Of a stretch of 64,000 bases of DNA, positions 54,355 through 62,096 are shown piece after piece. The notes below the pieces were generated by a model, which saw only the letters and a program-made list of their open reading frames with translations, had not been told where the DNA came from and did no database searches. How positions within the stretch are numbered: the first letter of the stretch is position 1; the number at the start of each line of letters is the position of its first letter. Source of the stretch: an uncultured Lachnospiraceae bacterium (lineage in GTDB: Bacteria; Bacillota; Clostridia; Lachnospirales; Lachnospiraceae). The stretch is taken from positions 1-64,000 of the forward strand of contig CANRPU010000007.1 of NCBI GenBank assembly GCA_947632555.1, in the 5' to 3' direction. Position numbers and translations under genes: made by a program.

Positions 54355-54915
54355 ATGGAACAGGATATTATGGAAATCGGAGAAGCGGCCTACAGGGCGG
54401 CAGGCGAACTGTTGGCGGCGGCAAGACTGGAGCAGGGCAGCCTGTTTGTGGTAGGCTGTTCTACCAGTGAAGTGGCCGGAGAGAAGATCGGCTCCGCCTC
54501 CAGCCCGGAGATCGCGGAGGCGGTTTTCGCGGGCGTGTATATGGCGGCGCAGGAAAACGGCGTTTATCTGGCGGCCCAGTGCTGTGAGCATTTGAACAGG
54601 GCGCTGATCCTGGAGAAGGCGGCCGCGGAAAAGTTCGGTTACGAAAGAGTGAACGTGGTTCCCATGCCCAAAGCAGGCGGTTCCTTTGCCACCATGGCAT
54701 GGCAGTATTTACGGGAACCTGTGGCGGTGGAACACATTCAGGCGGCTGCGGGAATGGATATCGGAAATACGCTGATCGGGATGCATTTGAAGGAAGTGGC
54801 GGTGCCGGTCCGCGTCAGCGTGCGGAAGATCGGGGAGGCCAATGTGGTATGCGCCAGAACCCGGGCGAAATATATCGGAGGAGAACGGGCCGTATACGAT
54901 GCGGGCCTGGCTTGA
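54355..54915 (+). CDS. UPF0340 (YwlG/TIGR01440) family protein
   Basis: A 186-residue protein matching the UPF0340 family. The conserved parts are GSLFVVGCSTSEVAGEKIG, AAQCCEHLNRALILEK, and PMPKAGGSFATMAWQYL. These proteins resemble thioamide or nucleoside-binding folds but no activity is established. It is followed after two bases by the CCA-adding enzyme gene, so they are co-translated. Confidence 0.85.
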   Translation: MEQDIMEIGEAAYRAAGELLAAARLEQGSLFVVGCSTSEVAGEKIGSASSPEIAEAVFAGVYMAAQENGVYLAAQCCEHLNRALILEKAAAEKFGYERVNVVPMPKAGGSFATMAWQYLREPVAVEHIQAAAGMDIGNTLIGMHLKEVAVPVRVSVRKIGEANVVCARTRAKYIGGERAVYDAGLA

Positions 54916-54917
54916 GG

Positions 54918-56291
54918 ATGAGTGAAACAGAACGACCGGGACGCTCCTTTCGGATCGCGCTGCCCCCTAAAGTACAGTATATCATTGAAACCATACAAAA
55001 GGCCGGGTGGGATGCCTACGCGGTAGGCGGCTGCGTGCGTGACAGCATGCTGGGCAGGGAGCCTGATGACTGGGATATTACCACTTCCGCCAGGCCGGCC
55101 GAGATAAAGAGGCTGTTTTCACATACGGTGGATACCGGGATCCGGCACGGGACCGTAACCGTTTTGGTGGACAGGGAAGGCTTTGAGGTAACTACCTACC
55201 GGATCGACGGGGAATATGAGGACAGCCGACATCCCAAAGAAGTATCCTTTACGGATTCCCTGTCAGAAGATCTGCGAAGGCGGGATTTTACCATCAACGC
55301 CATGGCCTATAATGACGAAGCGGGCCTGGTGGACATATTCGGCGGCAGACAGGATCTGGAAGACGGGATCATCCGCTGTGTGGGCAGCGCCGGCGAGCGG
55401 TTTGAAGAGGACGCTCTGCGGATGTTGCGGGCCATCCGGTTTTCCGCGCAGCTGGGCTATACCATAGAGGAGGGGACGAAAGAGGCCATAGGGCGGCTGG
55501 CTCCCACGCTTTCCCGCATCAGCGCGGAGAGGATCCAGACAGAACTGGTGAAACTGCTGGTATCGCCTCATCCGGAATATCTGAGGACAGCGTATGACAC
55601 AGGTGTCACGAGCGTCTTCTTCCCTGAGTGGGACAGGGCCATGCTAACCCCCCAGAACCATCCCCACCACTGTTACAGCGTGGGGGAGCACATTCTCCAC
55701 TCCCTGCCGGAGGTTCCGGCGCAGAAGGTGCTCAGGCTGGCCATGCTGCTGCACGATATTGCCAAACCGGATACGCTGACCGTAGATGACAATGGTGTCA
55801 CACACTTCCACGGGCACGCGCGAAAGGGGGAAAAGATGGCGGTAGAGATCCTGCGGCGGTTAAAATTTGACAATGATACCGTTGACAAGGTAAGCAGGCT
55901 GGTCCGCTATCATGATTACGGCAACGGCATTCTGCCGGATAAAAAGCTGGTCCGCCGCGCGGTCAATAAGATCGGAGAAGAGCTTTTCCCCATGCTGCTC
56001 ATGGTGAAGAAGGCGGATATCCTGGCGCAGAGCGATTATCTGAAACAGGAAAAGCTCCGTGGGCTGGAGGAATGGGAACGCTGTTACAGGGAGATTAAGG
56101 CGGCGGAGGAATGCGTATCGTTAAAGACCCTCGCGGTGAGCGGCAGGGATCTGCTGTCCGCGGGTTTTATGCCCGGCAGAAAGATGGGCGAAGTACTGGA
56201 GCTTCTGCTGGAAGAGGTGCTGGAGGATCCGGAAAAAAATACACGGGAATATCTGCTTTCAAGGGCGGTTGAAGTCATGAAAGAAGCCTAA
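54918..56291 (+). CDS. cca: CCA tRNA nucleotidyltransferase with HD domain
   Basis: A 457-residue enzyme that builds or repairs the CCA end of tRNA, without template. The class II nucleotidyltransferase head has AYAVGGCVRDSMLGREPDDWD (GG-x-VRD and D-x-D), then RRDFTINAMAYN; RNA-recognition and neck parts follow. The C-terminal HD domain (MLLHDIAKPD, with HHCYSVGEH) is a common addition in Firmicutes. I start at ATG 54918 because the family begins shortly before the nucleotidyltransferase head; upstream in-frame starts lie inside UPF0340. Confidence 0.93.
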   Translation: MSETERPGRSFRIALPPKVQYIIETIQKAGWDAYAVGGCVRDSMLGREPDDWDITTSARPAEIKRLFSHTVDTGIRHGTVTVLVDREGFEVTTYRIDGEYEDSRHPKEVSFTDSLSEDLRRRDFTINAMAYNDEAGLVDIFGGRQDLEDGIIRCVGSAGERFEEDALRMLRAIRFSAQLGYTIEEGTKEAIGRLAPTLSRISAERIQTELVKLLVSPHPEYLRTAYDTGVTSVFFPEWDRAMLTPQNHPHHCYSVGEHILHSLPEVPAQKVLRLAMLLHDIAKPDTLTVDDNGVTHFHGHARKGEKMAVEILRRLKFDNDTVDKVSRLVRYHDYGNGILPDKKLVRRAVNKIGEELFPMLLMVKKADILAQSDYLKQEKLRGLEEWERCYREIKAAEECVSLKTLAVSGRDLLSAGFMPGRKMGEVLELLLEEVLEDPEKNTREYLLSRAVEVMKEA

Positions 56292-56367
56292 CATACTTTC
56301 CTGTCCTTTCTCATATGATAGGTTAGAAACCTCATAAGGGTGGGACTGAAGTATGGGAGGAATCGAG

Positions 56368-57363
56368 TTGAACGACAGGACGGTTGGACTGTTAAGCCAA
56401 TATGACATAGACGTGCTCCGGACCAGAAAAGGACGGGGCGCCATACTCTGCGATACGGAAAAGGGCTGTTTTATCTTTAAGGAATATATCGGCAATCCGG
56501 AAAAGCTGTTCTTACAGGAGTGCCTGTTAAAAAAAGTATCCGCCGCCGGCGTTGTGCAGGCGGAGCTGCTGATCCGCACCAGGGAAGATACGCTCTGGGT
56601 GGAGGACGGGGACGGCAGAAAGTATTTTCTGAAAACGTATTTTGACAACAGGGAATGCAATCTTTACGACGAAAATGAATGCAGGGAAGCCGTGAAGACG
56701 CTGGCGCGGCTTCACAGCGTGCTGCGCCTGGAACCGGCGGAGGCGGAGGCTTTTCAGCTTACTCCGTTTCTGATGGACAGGGAATATGACAAGCATAACA
56801 GGGAGCTGCGCAAGGTATGGCGGTATCTGCGCAGGAAGGGCCAGAAATCTTTGTTTGAATCGGCTCTTCTGCGGGAATATGATTATTATCTGGACCAGGC
56901 CGCGGAGGTAACCGAGGCCTGGCGGGATTTCGTAAAGCCGGACGATCTGGAATACACCCGGGAATGCGGGAGCATCTGTCACGGAGATTATCAGTATCAC
57001 AATATCATCCGTTCGGGAGAGAGCTTTGCCGTGATTAATTTTGAACGCTGTATCATGGACAACACGGTCCGGGATCTGTGCCTTTTTATGCGTAAGCTGC
57101 TGGAAAAGAGCGATTGGTCACCGGCGCTGGGGGACGGTCTGCTGGAGGCTTACAACAGCATCCGGCCGCTTTCCGCCCGTTCCTTCGTGGAGTTATACTA
57201 TCGGCTGGCGTATCCGGAGAAATTCTGGAAGATCGCGAATTTTTATTATAATTCCGGTAAAGCATGGATACCGGAGCGGAATCAGGAAAAGCTGGAGCTT
57301 CTGGCCACGCAGGAAAAGGCGAAGCAGGATTTCCTGGAAAAGGTATTCCGAACGCTTTCCTAG
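56368..57363 (+). CDS. CotS-family spore coat protein (kinase fold)
   Basis: A protein of about 331 residues with the aminoglycoside-phosphotransferase-like fold of CotS/YsxE/YtaA. I prefer TTG 56368 (MNDRTVGLLSQYDIDV) since GGAGG stands seven bases before it; ATG 56353 would put that site inside the gene. Features: an altered ATP-loop (RTRKGRGAILCDTEKG), catalytic-loop ICHGDYQYHNII, and metal-site region AVINFERCIMDNTVRDLCLF. These proteins are spore coat components in Bacillus; whether this one phosphorylates anything is unknown. It supports a spore-forming host. Confidence 0.82.
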   Translation: MNDRTVGLLSQYDIDVLRTRKGRGAILCDTEKGCFIFKEYIGNPEKLFLQECLLKKVSAAGVVQAELLIRTREDTLWVEDGDGRKYFLKTYFDNRECNLYDENECREAVKTLARLHSVLRLEPAEAEAFQLTPFLMDREYDKHNRELRKVWRYLRRKGQKSLFESALLREYDYYLDQAAEVTEAWRDFVKPDDLEYTRECGSICHGDYQYHNIIRSGESFAVINFERCIMDNTVRDLCLFMRKLLEKSDWSPALGDGLLEAYNSIRPLSARSFVELYYRLAYPEKFWKIANFYYNSGKAWIPERNQEKLELLATQEKAKQDFLEKVFRTLS

Positions 57364-57397
57364 GCCGGCAGGGACGGAAATACAAGAGAGGAGCAGT

Positions 57398-58735
57398 ATG
57401 AAACGGTTGAGTTTGGCGAAACAGGGGATGGGCATCGCACTGGGTCTGCTTATGGCGGGCCTGCTCGCGGGCTGCTCTTTTTCGGAAAAAGAAACAACGC
57501 GGGAAACTTCCCCGGCCCAGGAGGAGGGAACGGGCTTTATACTGACCGGGCCGGGAAGCTATGATTCCGCAGACACGGCGGTGGTGGTGAAGATCGACAA
57601 AAGCGAGGGGACCATCACTTTCCTGAATCTGACCGTAAGCCGGAACTATACCTTAAAATACGACGGGACTACGGTGTTTTCCGATAAATACGGTTCTCCT
57701 TTAAGCCTGGAGCAGATACGGGAGGGGGACATCGTGGATGTCACGTTCTTAAAAAGCAAGAAGATGCTGGCTTCGCTCATGCTTTCCCCTTCCGGCTGGA
57801 GTAACGCCCAGGTGGAACGCTATCATTTTAATACAACGGCGCATGATGTAACGGTGGGGGAAGAAATTTACAAGATCACGGAGGATACCAGGATCTTTTC
57901 CCAGGGCCGGCAGATCGAGCTTATGGATATCAACGATACGGATATCCTTACGTTTCAGGGGATAGACAAAACGGTTTACAGCATCGTGGTGGAAAAAGGG
58001 CACGGATATCTGAAACTGACGGGAGATGAAAGTTTCATCGGCGGCTGGATCGAGGTGGGACAGGATATTATCCACCCGATCACGGAGGACATGCTCTTAA
58101 CGGTGCCGGAAGGGAGCTATCAGGTACAGATAAGCACCGTGGGGGGCGGAGGCACCAAAAGCGTGGTGATCAACCGCAATGAAGAGGTGGAACTGGATAT
58201 CAGCGACCTGACCATAGAAGAGCCCAAATACGGAAAGGTGGTGTTTGCCATTACGCCTTCCACGGCGGCGCTCTACGTGGACGGCAGCAGGGTGGACACT
58301 TCCGCGCCGGTGGTCCTGCAGTACGGGATCCATCAGCTGATCGCCAGGGCGGACGGCTATAATACGCTGACCAGTTACCTGAAAGTGGGAGAAGAAGAGG
58401 GCGGCATTGAACTGACGCTGGAAAAGACCACGGCGGATGACAGGGACGGCGGAGATGACGATGACGAGGAGAGCGTTTCGGACGGCGATGCCAATATCGT
58501 TACGGAATATTATCAGGTCTACGTGGATGCGCCGGAAGGGGCGGAAGTATATCTGGACGGCAACTATATCGGGATCTCTCCCACCAGCTTTAAAAAAGAA
58601 GAGGGGCCGCATGTGATCACCCTGCGCCGGACGGGATACGAAACCCGCAGTTATACGGTGCAGGTGGACGGAGAAGATAAGGATATTACCTATTCTTTCG
58701 CGGAATTGGCGCCGGAAGGAGCGCAACTGCCGTAA
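57398..58735 (+). CDS. PEGA-domain lipoprotein
   Basis: A 445-residue lipoprotein, lipobox LLAGC (C26), started at ATG 57398 after AGAGGAG. An N-terminal beta-rich domain (about 45-270) is followed by two PEGA domains (about 279-335 and 369-430), with PSTAALYVDGSRV and APEGAEVYLDGNYIGISPT. An acidic stretch (DDRDGGDDDDEESVSDGD) joins them. PEGA domains probably bind cell-surface polymers. The reading frame is open 120 codons further upstream inside the CotS-like gene, but that part is a shadow. Confidence 0.8.
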   Translation: MKRLSLAKQGMGIALGLLMAGLLAGCSFSEKETTRETSPAQEEGTGFILTGPGSYDSADTAVVVKIDKSEGTITFLNLTVSRNYTLKYDGTTVFSDKYGSPLSLEQIREGDIVDVTFLKSKKMLASLMLSPSGWSNAQVERYHFNTTAHDVTVGEEIYKITEDTRIFSQGRQIELMDINDTDILTFQGIDKTVYSIVVEKGHGYLKLTGDESFIGGWIEVGQDIIHPITEDMLLTVPEGSYQVQISTVGGGGTKSVVINRNEEVELDISDLTIEEPKYGKVVFAITPSTAALYVDGSRVDTSAPVVLQYGIHQLIARADGYNTLTSYLKVGEEEGGIELTLEKTTADDRDGGDDDDEESVSDGDANIVTEYYQVYVDAPEGAEVYLDGNYIGISPTSFKKEEGPHVITLRRTGYETRSYTVQVDGEDKDITYSFAELAPEGAQLP

Positions 58736-58760
58736 AAATGCCATAAAATCCGAAAATGCC

Positions 58761-58789
58761 TTGACAAAAGCATGGAAAACCGCTATAAA
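58761..58789 (+). promoter_or_regulatory. Strong promoter of the HU gene
   Basis: Perfect TTGACA (58761-58766), 17-base spacer, TATAAA (58784-58789), suited to an abundant DNA-binding protein. Confidence 0.8.
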
Positions 58790-58868
58790 TATGTATAGAC
58801 GTTTCAAAATGGAACATCTACAGTTTTATTACTATAAAGAAAACTCATTTTAAGAGGAGGAGTTCAAC

Positions 58869-59141
58869 ATGAACAAAACAGAATTAGTTGTAGCAATTGC
58901 TGAACAGGCTGAGATTTCCAAGAAGGATGCCGAGAAGGCGCTGGCCGCTTTCACCAATGCTGTTACCGCTGAATTAAAGAAGGGCGGAAAGGTTCAGCTG
59001 GTTGGTTTCGGTACTTTTGAGATCAGCGAGAGAAAGGCCAGAGAGGGCAAGAATCCTCAGACCGGCGCTAAGATTAAGATTGCTGCATCCAAGGCTCCTA
59101 AGTTTAAAGCCGGCAAGGCATTAAAGGACGCTGTCAACTAA
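58869..59141 (+). CDS. hup: DNA-binding protein HU
   Basis: A 90-residue HU: starts [20 protein letters not shown], contains the beta-arm signature [20 protein letters not shown] and ends [10 protein letters not shown]. It bends and compacts DNA. AGAGGAGG before the ATG and a strong promoter point to high expression. A terminator follows. Confidence 0.97.
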   Translation: MNKTELVVAIAEQAEISKKDAEKALAAFTNAVTAELKKGGKVQLVGFGTFEISERKAREGKNPQTGAKIKIAASKAPKFKAGKALKDAVN

Positions 59142-59175
59142 TCGTTTCTACATAATCTTGATGGCAGAAGAGCTT

Positions 59176-59211
59176 AAGAGAACCTGTACGCGCAGGTTCT
59201 CTTTCTGTTTT
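59176..59211 (+). terminator. Terminator after HU
   Basis: AAGAGAACCTG and CAGGTTCTCTT form an 11-bp stem with loop TACGCG, followed by TTCTGTTTTT. Confidence 0.85.
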
Positions 59212-59249
59212 TAGAGATCGTGAAAAGAACCCGGAAGGGGGGGAGAACT

Positions 59250-59489
59250 ATGCGGCTGGACAAATATCTGAAAGTATCGCGCCTGATAAAGCGCAGAACC
59301 GTGGCGAACGAGGCCTGCGGCGGTGGGAGAGTGCTGATCAACGGCAGGGAAGCCAAGGCTTCCGCCCAGGTAAAGGAAGGAGATATCCTGACGGTTTTTT
59401 TCGGTAATAAGGAAGTGAAGGTGGAAGTCCTCAGCGTACAGGAAACCGTAAGAAAGGAAGCCGCCGCGGAGATGTACCGTTATGTTTAG
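59250..59489 (+). CDS. rqcP: S4-domain ribosome-rescue factor RqcP (YabO/Hsp15-like)
   Basis: A 79-residue S4 RNA-binding protein (MRLDKYLKVSRLIKRRTVAN, then RVLINGREAKASAQVKEGD). RqcP (YabO) helps RqcH add Ala tails to stalled chains on 50S subunits in Firmicutes. ATG 59250 follows GGGGGGAG. The gene has its typical place next to yabP. Confidence 0.9.
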   Translation: MRLDKYLKVSRLIKRRTVANEACGGGRVLINGREAKASAQVKEGDILTVFFGNKEVKVEVLSVQETVRKEAAAEMYRYV

Positions 59490-59572
59490 CGGGCCCGCGT
59501 GCGAAGTATTTATGGTCTAACAGGAAGCCATCCCTAATATACTGTTATAAAGTATGGCAGGGAGGTATTTTC

Positions 59573-59863
59573 ATGGAAGACTTAAACAACGCGAATAAGC
59601 GGGTACATAAAATTATGCTGACCAACCGCCGGACCTGTACCATCAACGGGGTGAACGACGTGCTGTCCTTCGATATCCATGAGGTCTTGCTGGAAACCGA
59701 ACAGGGGATGCTGATGATCAAAGGGGACGAACTGCATGTCAGCAGGCTTTCTCTGGACAAGGGCGAGGTGGATGTGGACGGCAGGATCGACAGTCTGACC
59801 TATTCGGAAAATCCGGGCGGCGGAAAAAAAGGAGAATCCTTCCTGGCAAGGCTGCTGAAATAA
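59573..59863 (+). CDS. yabP: Sporulation protein YabP
   Basis: A 96-residue protein of the YabP/YqfC family (HKIMLTNRRTCTINGVNDVL, FDIHEVLLETEQGMLMIKG). In Bacillus it is made in the mother cell and needed for sporulation. GGGAGG precedes the ATG. It is 26 bases from yabQ. Confidence 0.92.
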   Translation: MEDLNNANKRVHKIMLTNRRTCTINGVNDVLSFDIHEVLLETEQGMLMIKGDELHVSRLSLDKGEVDVDGRIDSLTYSENPGGGKKGESFLARLLK

Positions 59864-59888
59864 GGGCGGCCGCGTAGGGAGGCAGGCA

Positions 59889-60377
59889 ATGAGTAGTCCG
59901 GTTATCAGTGAAAACCTGTTTTTGCTGTATTCTCTGGGTATGGGGATCTTCGTTACCTTCCTGTATGATATTCTGCGGATATGGCGAAGGGTACACAGAC
60001 ACGGTGGTTTTCTGGTGTCCCTGGAAGACCTTCTGTTCTGGGCGTTCTGCGCGATAGCGGTCTTTTACCTGATGCACGCGGAAAGCAACGGGACGATGCG
60101 GTGGTTTGCCATACTGGGAGCGCTGGTGGGAATGTTTTTGTATAAGAAGACCGTCAGCGCTTTTTTCGTAAAGTGGATGTCGCTGGGGCTGCGAAAGCTC
60201 CTGACATGGCTCGAGAAGCTGCTGCGTCTTTTGTGGAAACCGTTCCGCGCTTTGGGGCGGCAGGGAAAGCGCGCGGGCAGAAAAGCCGCGGATAAAAGTA
60301 AAAAAGCGGCGGGATTTATGAAAAAGAAGTTGACGGGTAAGGTAAAATTGCTTAAAATAATTTTATGTAAACGGTAA
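59889..60377 (+). CDS. yabQ: Spore cortex biosynthesis protein YabQ
   Basis: A 162-residue membrane protein with hydrophobic segments near residues 10-28, 40-62 and 70-90 (LYSLGMGIFVTFLYDILRI, FWAFCAIAVFYLMHAE). The C-terminal 70 residues are very basic. Homologues localise to the outer forespore membrane and support cortex formation. Start ATG 59889, 26 bases after yabP. Confidence 0.9.
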   Translation: MSSPVISENLFLLYSLGMGIFVTFLYDILRIWRRVHRHGGFLVSLEDLLFWAFCAIAVFYLMHAESNGTMRWFAILGALVGMFLYKKTVSAFFVKWMSLGLRKLLTWLEKLLRLLWKPFRALGRQGKRAGRKAADKSKKAAGFMKKKLTGKVKLLKIILCKR

Positions 60378-60395
60378 CGATTTTAGGAGAGAACT

Positions 60396-60713
60396 ATGGC
60401 GGGCGGAAAGCGGAAAAAGGTTGTATACAGAAAGCGGCGTCAGAACCGGTTCAGCATGTTCCTGGTTTCCCTGGTGGTGGTCATGATCCTGGTGATGGTG
60501 GCGGTGAAAAGGATAGAACTGAGCGCCAAGCAGGAAACGTATCAGGAAAAGATCGAACAGCTGAACGGGCAGATCGAGGAGGAAAACGCGCGGGCTGAAG
60601 AAATAGCGGAATTTGAAAAGTATACCCATACCAAGGCTTATGTGGAGGAAGTGGCCCACGACAAGCTGGGGCTGGTGTACGAAGGAGAGATCATATTCAG
60701 ACAAACTGATTAG
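60396..60713 (+). CDS. divIC: Septum formation initiator DivIC/FtsB family
   Basis: A 105-residue single-pass protein: basic cytoplasmic N-terminus, membrane helix (MFLVSLVVVMILVMVAV), then a coiled coil (YQEKIEQLNGQIEEENARA) and a C-terminal motif VEEVAHDKLGLVYEGEIIF. It partners FtsL and DivIB in the division complex. AGGAGAG precedes the ATG; a terminator follows. Confidence 0.93.
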   Translation: MAGGKRKKVVYRKRRQNRFSMFLVSLVVVMILVMVAVKRIELSAKQETYQEKIEQLNGQIEEENARAEEIAEFEKYTHTKAYVEEVAHDKLGLVYEGEIIFRQTD

Positions 60714-60729
60714 CGTCAGCATTGTGAGG

Positions 60730-60753
60730 AGGCGTCCCGCGGGGCGCCTTTTG
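60730..60753 (+). terminator. Terminator after divIC
   Basis: AGGCGTCCC pairs with GGGCGCCT-type partner (60730-60749), then TTTTGT. It separates the divIC transcript from spoIIE. Confidence 0.75.
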
Positions 60754-60783
60754 TCGTAAGAAAATAAAAGAAATTTCAGAAAA

Positions 60784-60817
60784 TCCGACAAAAAAAGGAG
60801 CCGGGTTCCTCTATAAT
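60784..60817 (+). promoter_or_regulatory. Possible Spo0A-controlled promoter of spoIIE
   Basis: A perfect TATAAT (60812-60817) lacks a normal -35 at 17 bases. At 21 bases upstream is CCGACA (60785-60790), part of TTTGTCGGA on the minus strand (60784-60792), one base away from the 0A-box TTTGTCGAA. Another 0A-like sequence, TTTGTCGTA, lies at 60750-60758. A 21-22 base spacer with 0A boxes near -35 is the layout of Spo0A-activated sigma-A promoters in Bacillus. Confidence 0.5.
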
Positions 60818-60868
60818 AGATAAGCGGTTTCCATAGATAACGCAGCGTGAAAAGAATGAGAGGAAAAT

Positions 60869-62053
60869 ATGAAAAAACTATTGAGTGAGCCCGAAGCGGA
60901 GCGGATCTTTTTATTGTCGGAATACGGACGGCAGAAGCTGTTAGCCTACGCGGATTCTTTTAAGGAGCTGGCTAAGACCCTGGAACAGGATTTCCCCAGG
61001 GAGGACAGCCCGGACACAAGGGAAAACAGGCTCTGCAGCAGGATCCAGTGGGAAAGCCGCTGTCTGCTGGCGGAGAATCTGAATGAAATGGCGGGCGTGA
61101 TGGCCCAGGTGGCCGGGGAGGTCTTTTCCTATAAGCCGGTGGCCGCGAAAAAAGCCAGGCAGATCGTACAGACGCTGCAAAGCGAGGGCGTTCTGGTCAG
61201 CGACTTATATTATGTGGACCAGCAGGCCGGAAGAATGAAGATCAACCTTACCATGCGTACCGAGCGGGCGGGGGGCGTGCGGGCGGAAGAAGCGGCGGAC
61301 ATGCTCTCCGTGCTGCTGGATTTGCGGCTGACGCCTTCCATGAACTGCCCCTACCTGATCGACAGCAGAGTGCGGGGCTATACCTTTGTGGAGGAAGCCC
61401 GGTATGTGATGCTGACGGGTACGGCCAGAGCCGTAAAGGAGGACGAGGTAAAGTCCGGGGACAATTACAGCATTCTGGAATCGGAAAAGGGCAGGATGAC
61501 GCTGCTTTTGTCTGACGGTATGGGTTCCGGGGAAAAGGCCAGCGCCGACAGTGAGTCGGTGCTGGATCTGATGGAAAAGCTGATCGAGGCGGGGTATGAG
61601 CCCTGCGCTGCCGCGGAACTGATAAACAACGCGCTGGTAGCCGGCGGGGAGCAGAATATGTCCACGCTGGATATCTGCGAGGTGGATCTCTATGACGGCA
61701 CCTGCCGTTTTACGAAAGCGGGGGCGGCGTCCTCGTTTATCAAGAGAGGGCATATGGTGGAGCAGATCTCTTCCGGCAGTCTGCCTCTGGGGGTACTGCG
61801 CGGGATCGACACCGGCGGCGTGCGGCGGCGCCTGATGGACGGCGATTACGTTTTCCTGCTGTCGGACGGGATCGTGGATGCCCTGGAAAACTGCGATTAT
61901 AAGGAGGAACTCTGCGAGATCCTGGGCAGGCTGGAACAGGAGAACCCAAGGGAGCTGGCCGAGGCGCTTTTGCGGACGGTGCTGCGCAAGACAGGAGGGC
62001 ATATCAGGGATGACATGACGGTGGTGGTGTTCGGACTCTGGGAAAATGTATAG
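60869..62053 (+). CDS. spoIIE: SpoIIE-type PP2C serine phosphatase, without the membrane domain
   Basis: A 394-residue protein. The C-terminal half is the SpoIIE PP2C phosphatase that dephosphorylates SpoIIAA and activates sigma-F: metal-binding SDGMGSGEKA (about 214-223), LLSDGIVDALE and HIRDDMTVVVFG near the end. The N-terminal 180 residues are soluble and helical and correspond to the regulatory part of SpoIIE. Bacillus SpoIIE is about 830 residues with ten membrane helices, which are wholly missing here; no frame continues upstream (a terminator and promoter lie there). The position before tilS and hpt is the usual one. Confidence 0.88.
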   Translation: MKKLLSEPEAERIFLLSEYGRQKLLAYADSFKELAKTLEQDFPREDSPDTRENRLCSRIQWESRCLLAENLNEMAGVMAQVAGEVFSYKPVAAKKARQIVQTLQSEGVLVSDLYYVDQQAGRMKINLTMRTERAGGVRAEEAADMLSVLLDLRLTPSMNCPYLIDSRVRGYTFVEEARYVMLTGTARAVKEDEVKSGDNYSILESEKGRMTLLLSDGMGSGEKASADSESVLDLMEKLIEAGYEPCAAAELINNALVAGGEQNMSTLDICEVDLYDGTCRFTKAGAASSFIKRGHMVEQISSGSLPLGVLRGIDTGGVRRRLMDGDYVFLLSDGIVDALENCDYKEELCEILGRLEQENPRELAEALLRTVLRKTGGHIRDDMTVVVFGLWENV

Positions 62054-62096
62054 GAGCCCGCTTGCATTTTTGCCGTAAAGCAACTATTATTATGGT

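Noticed and set aside
61205-62083. 292-codon minus-strand frame
   Set aside because: It is antisense to the SpoIIE-type phosphatase.
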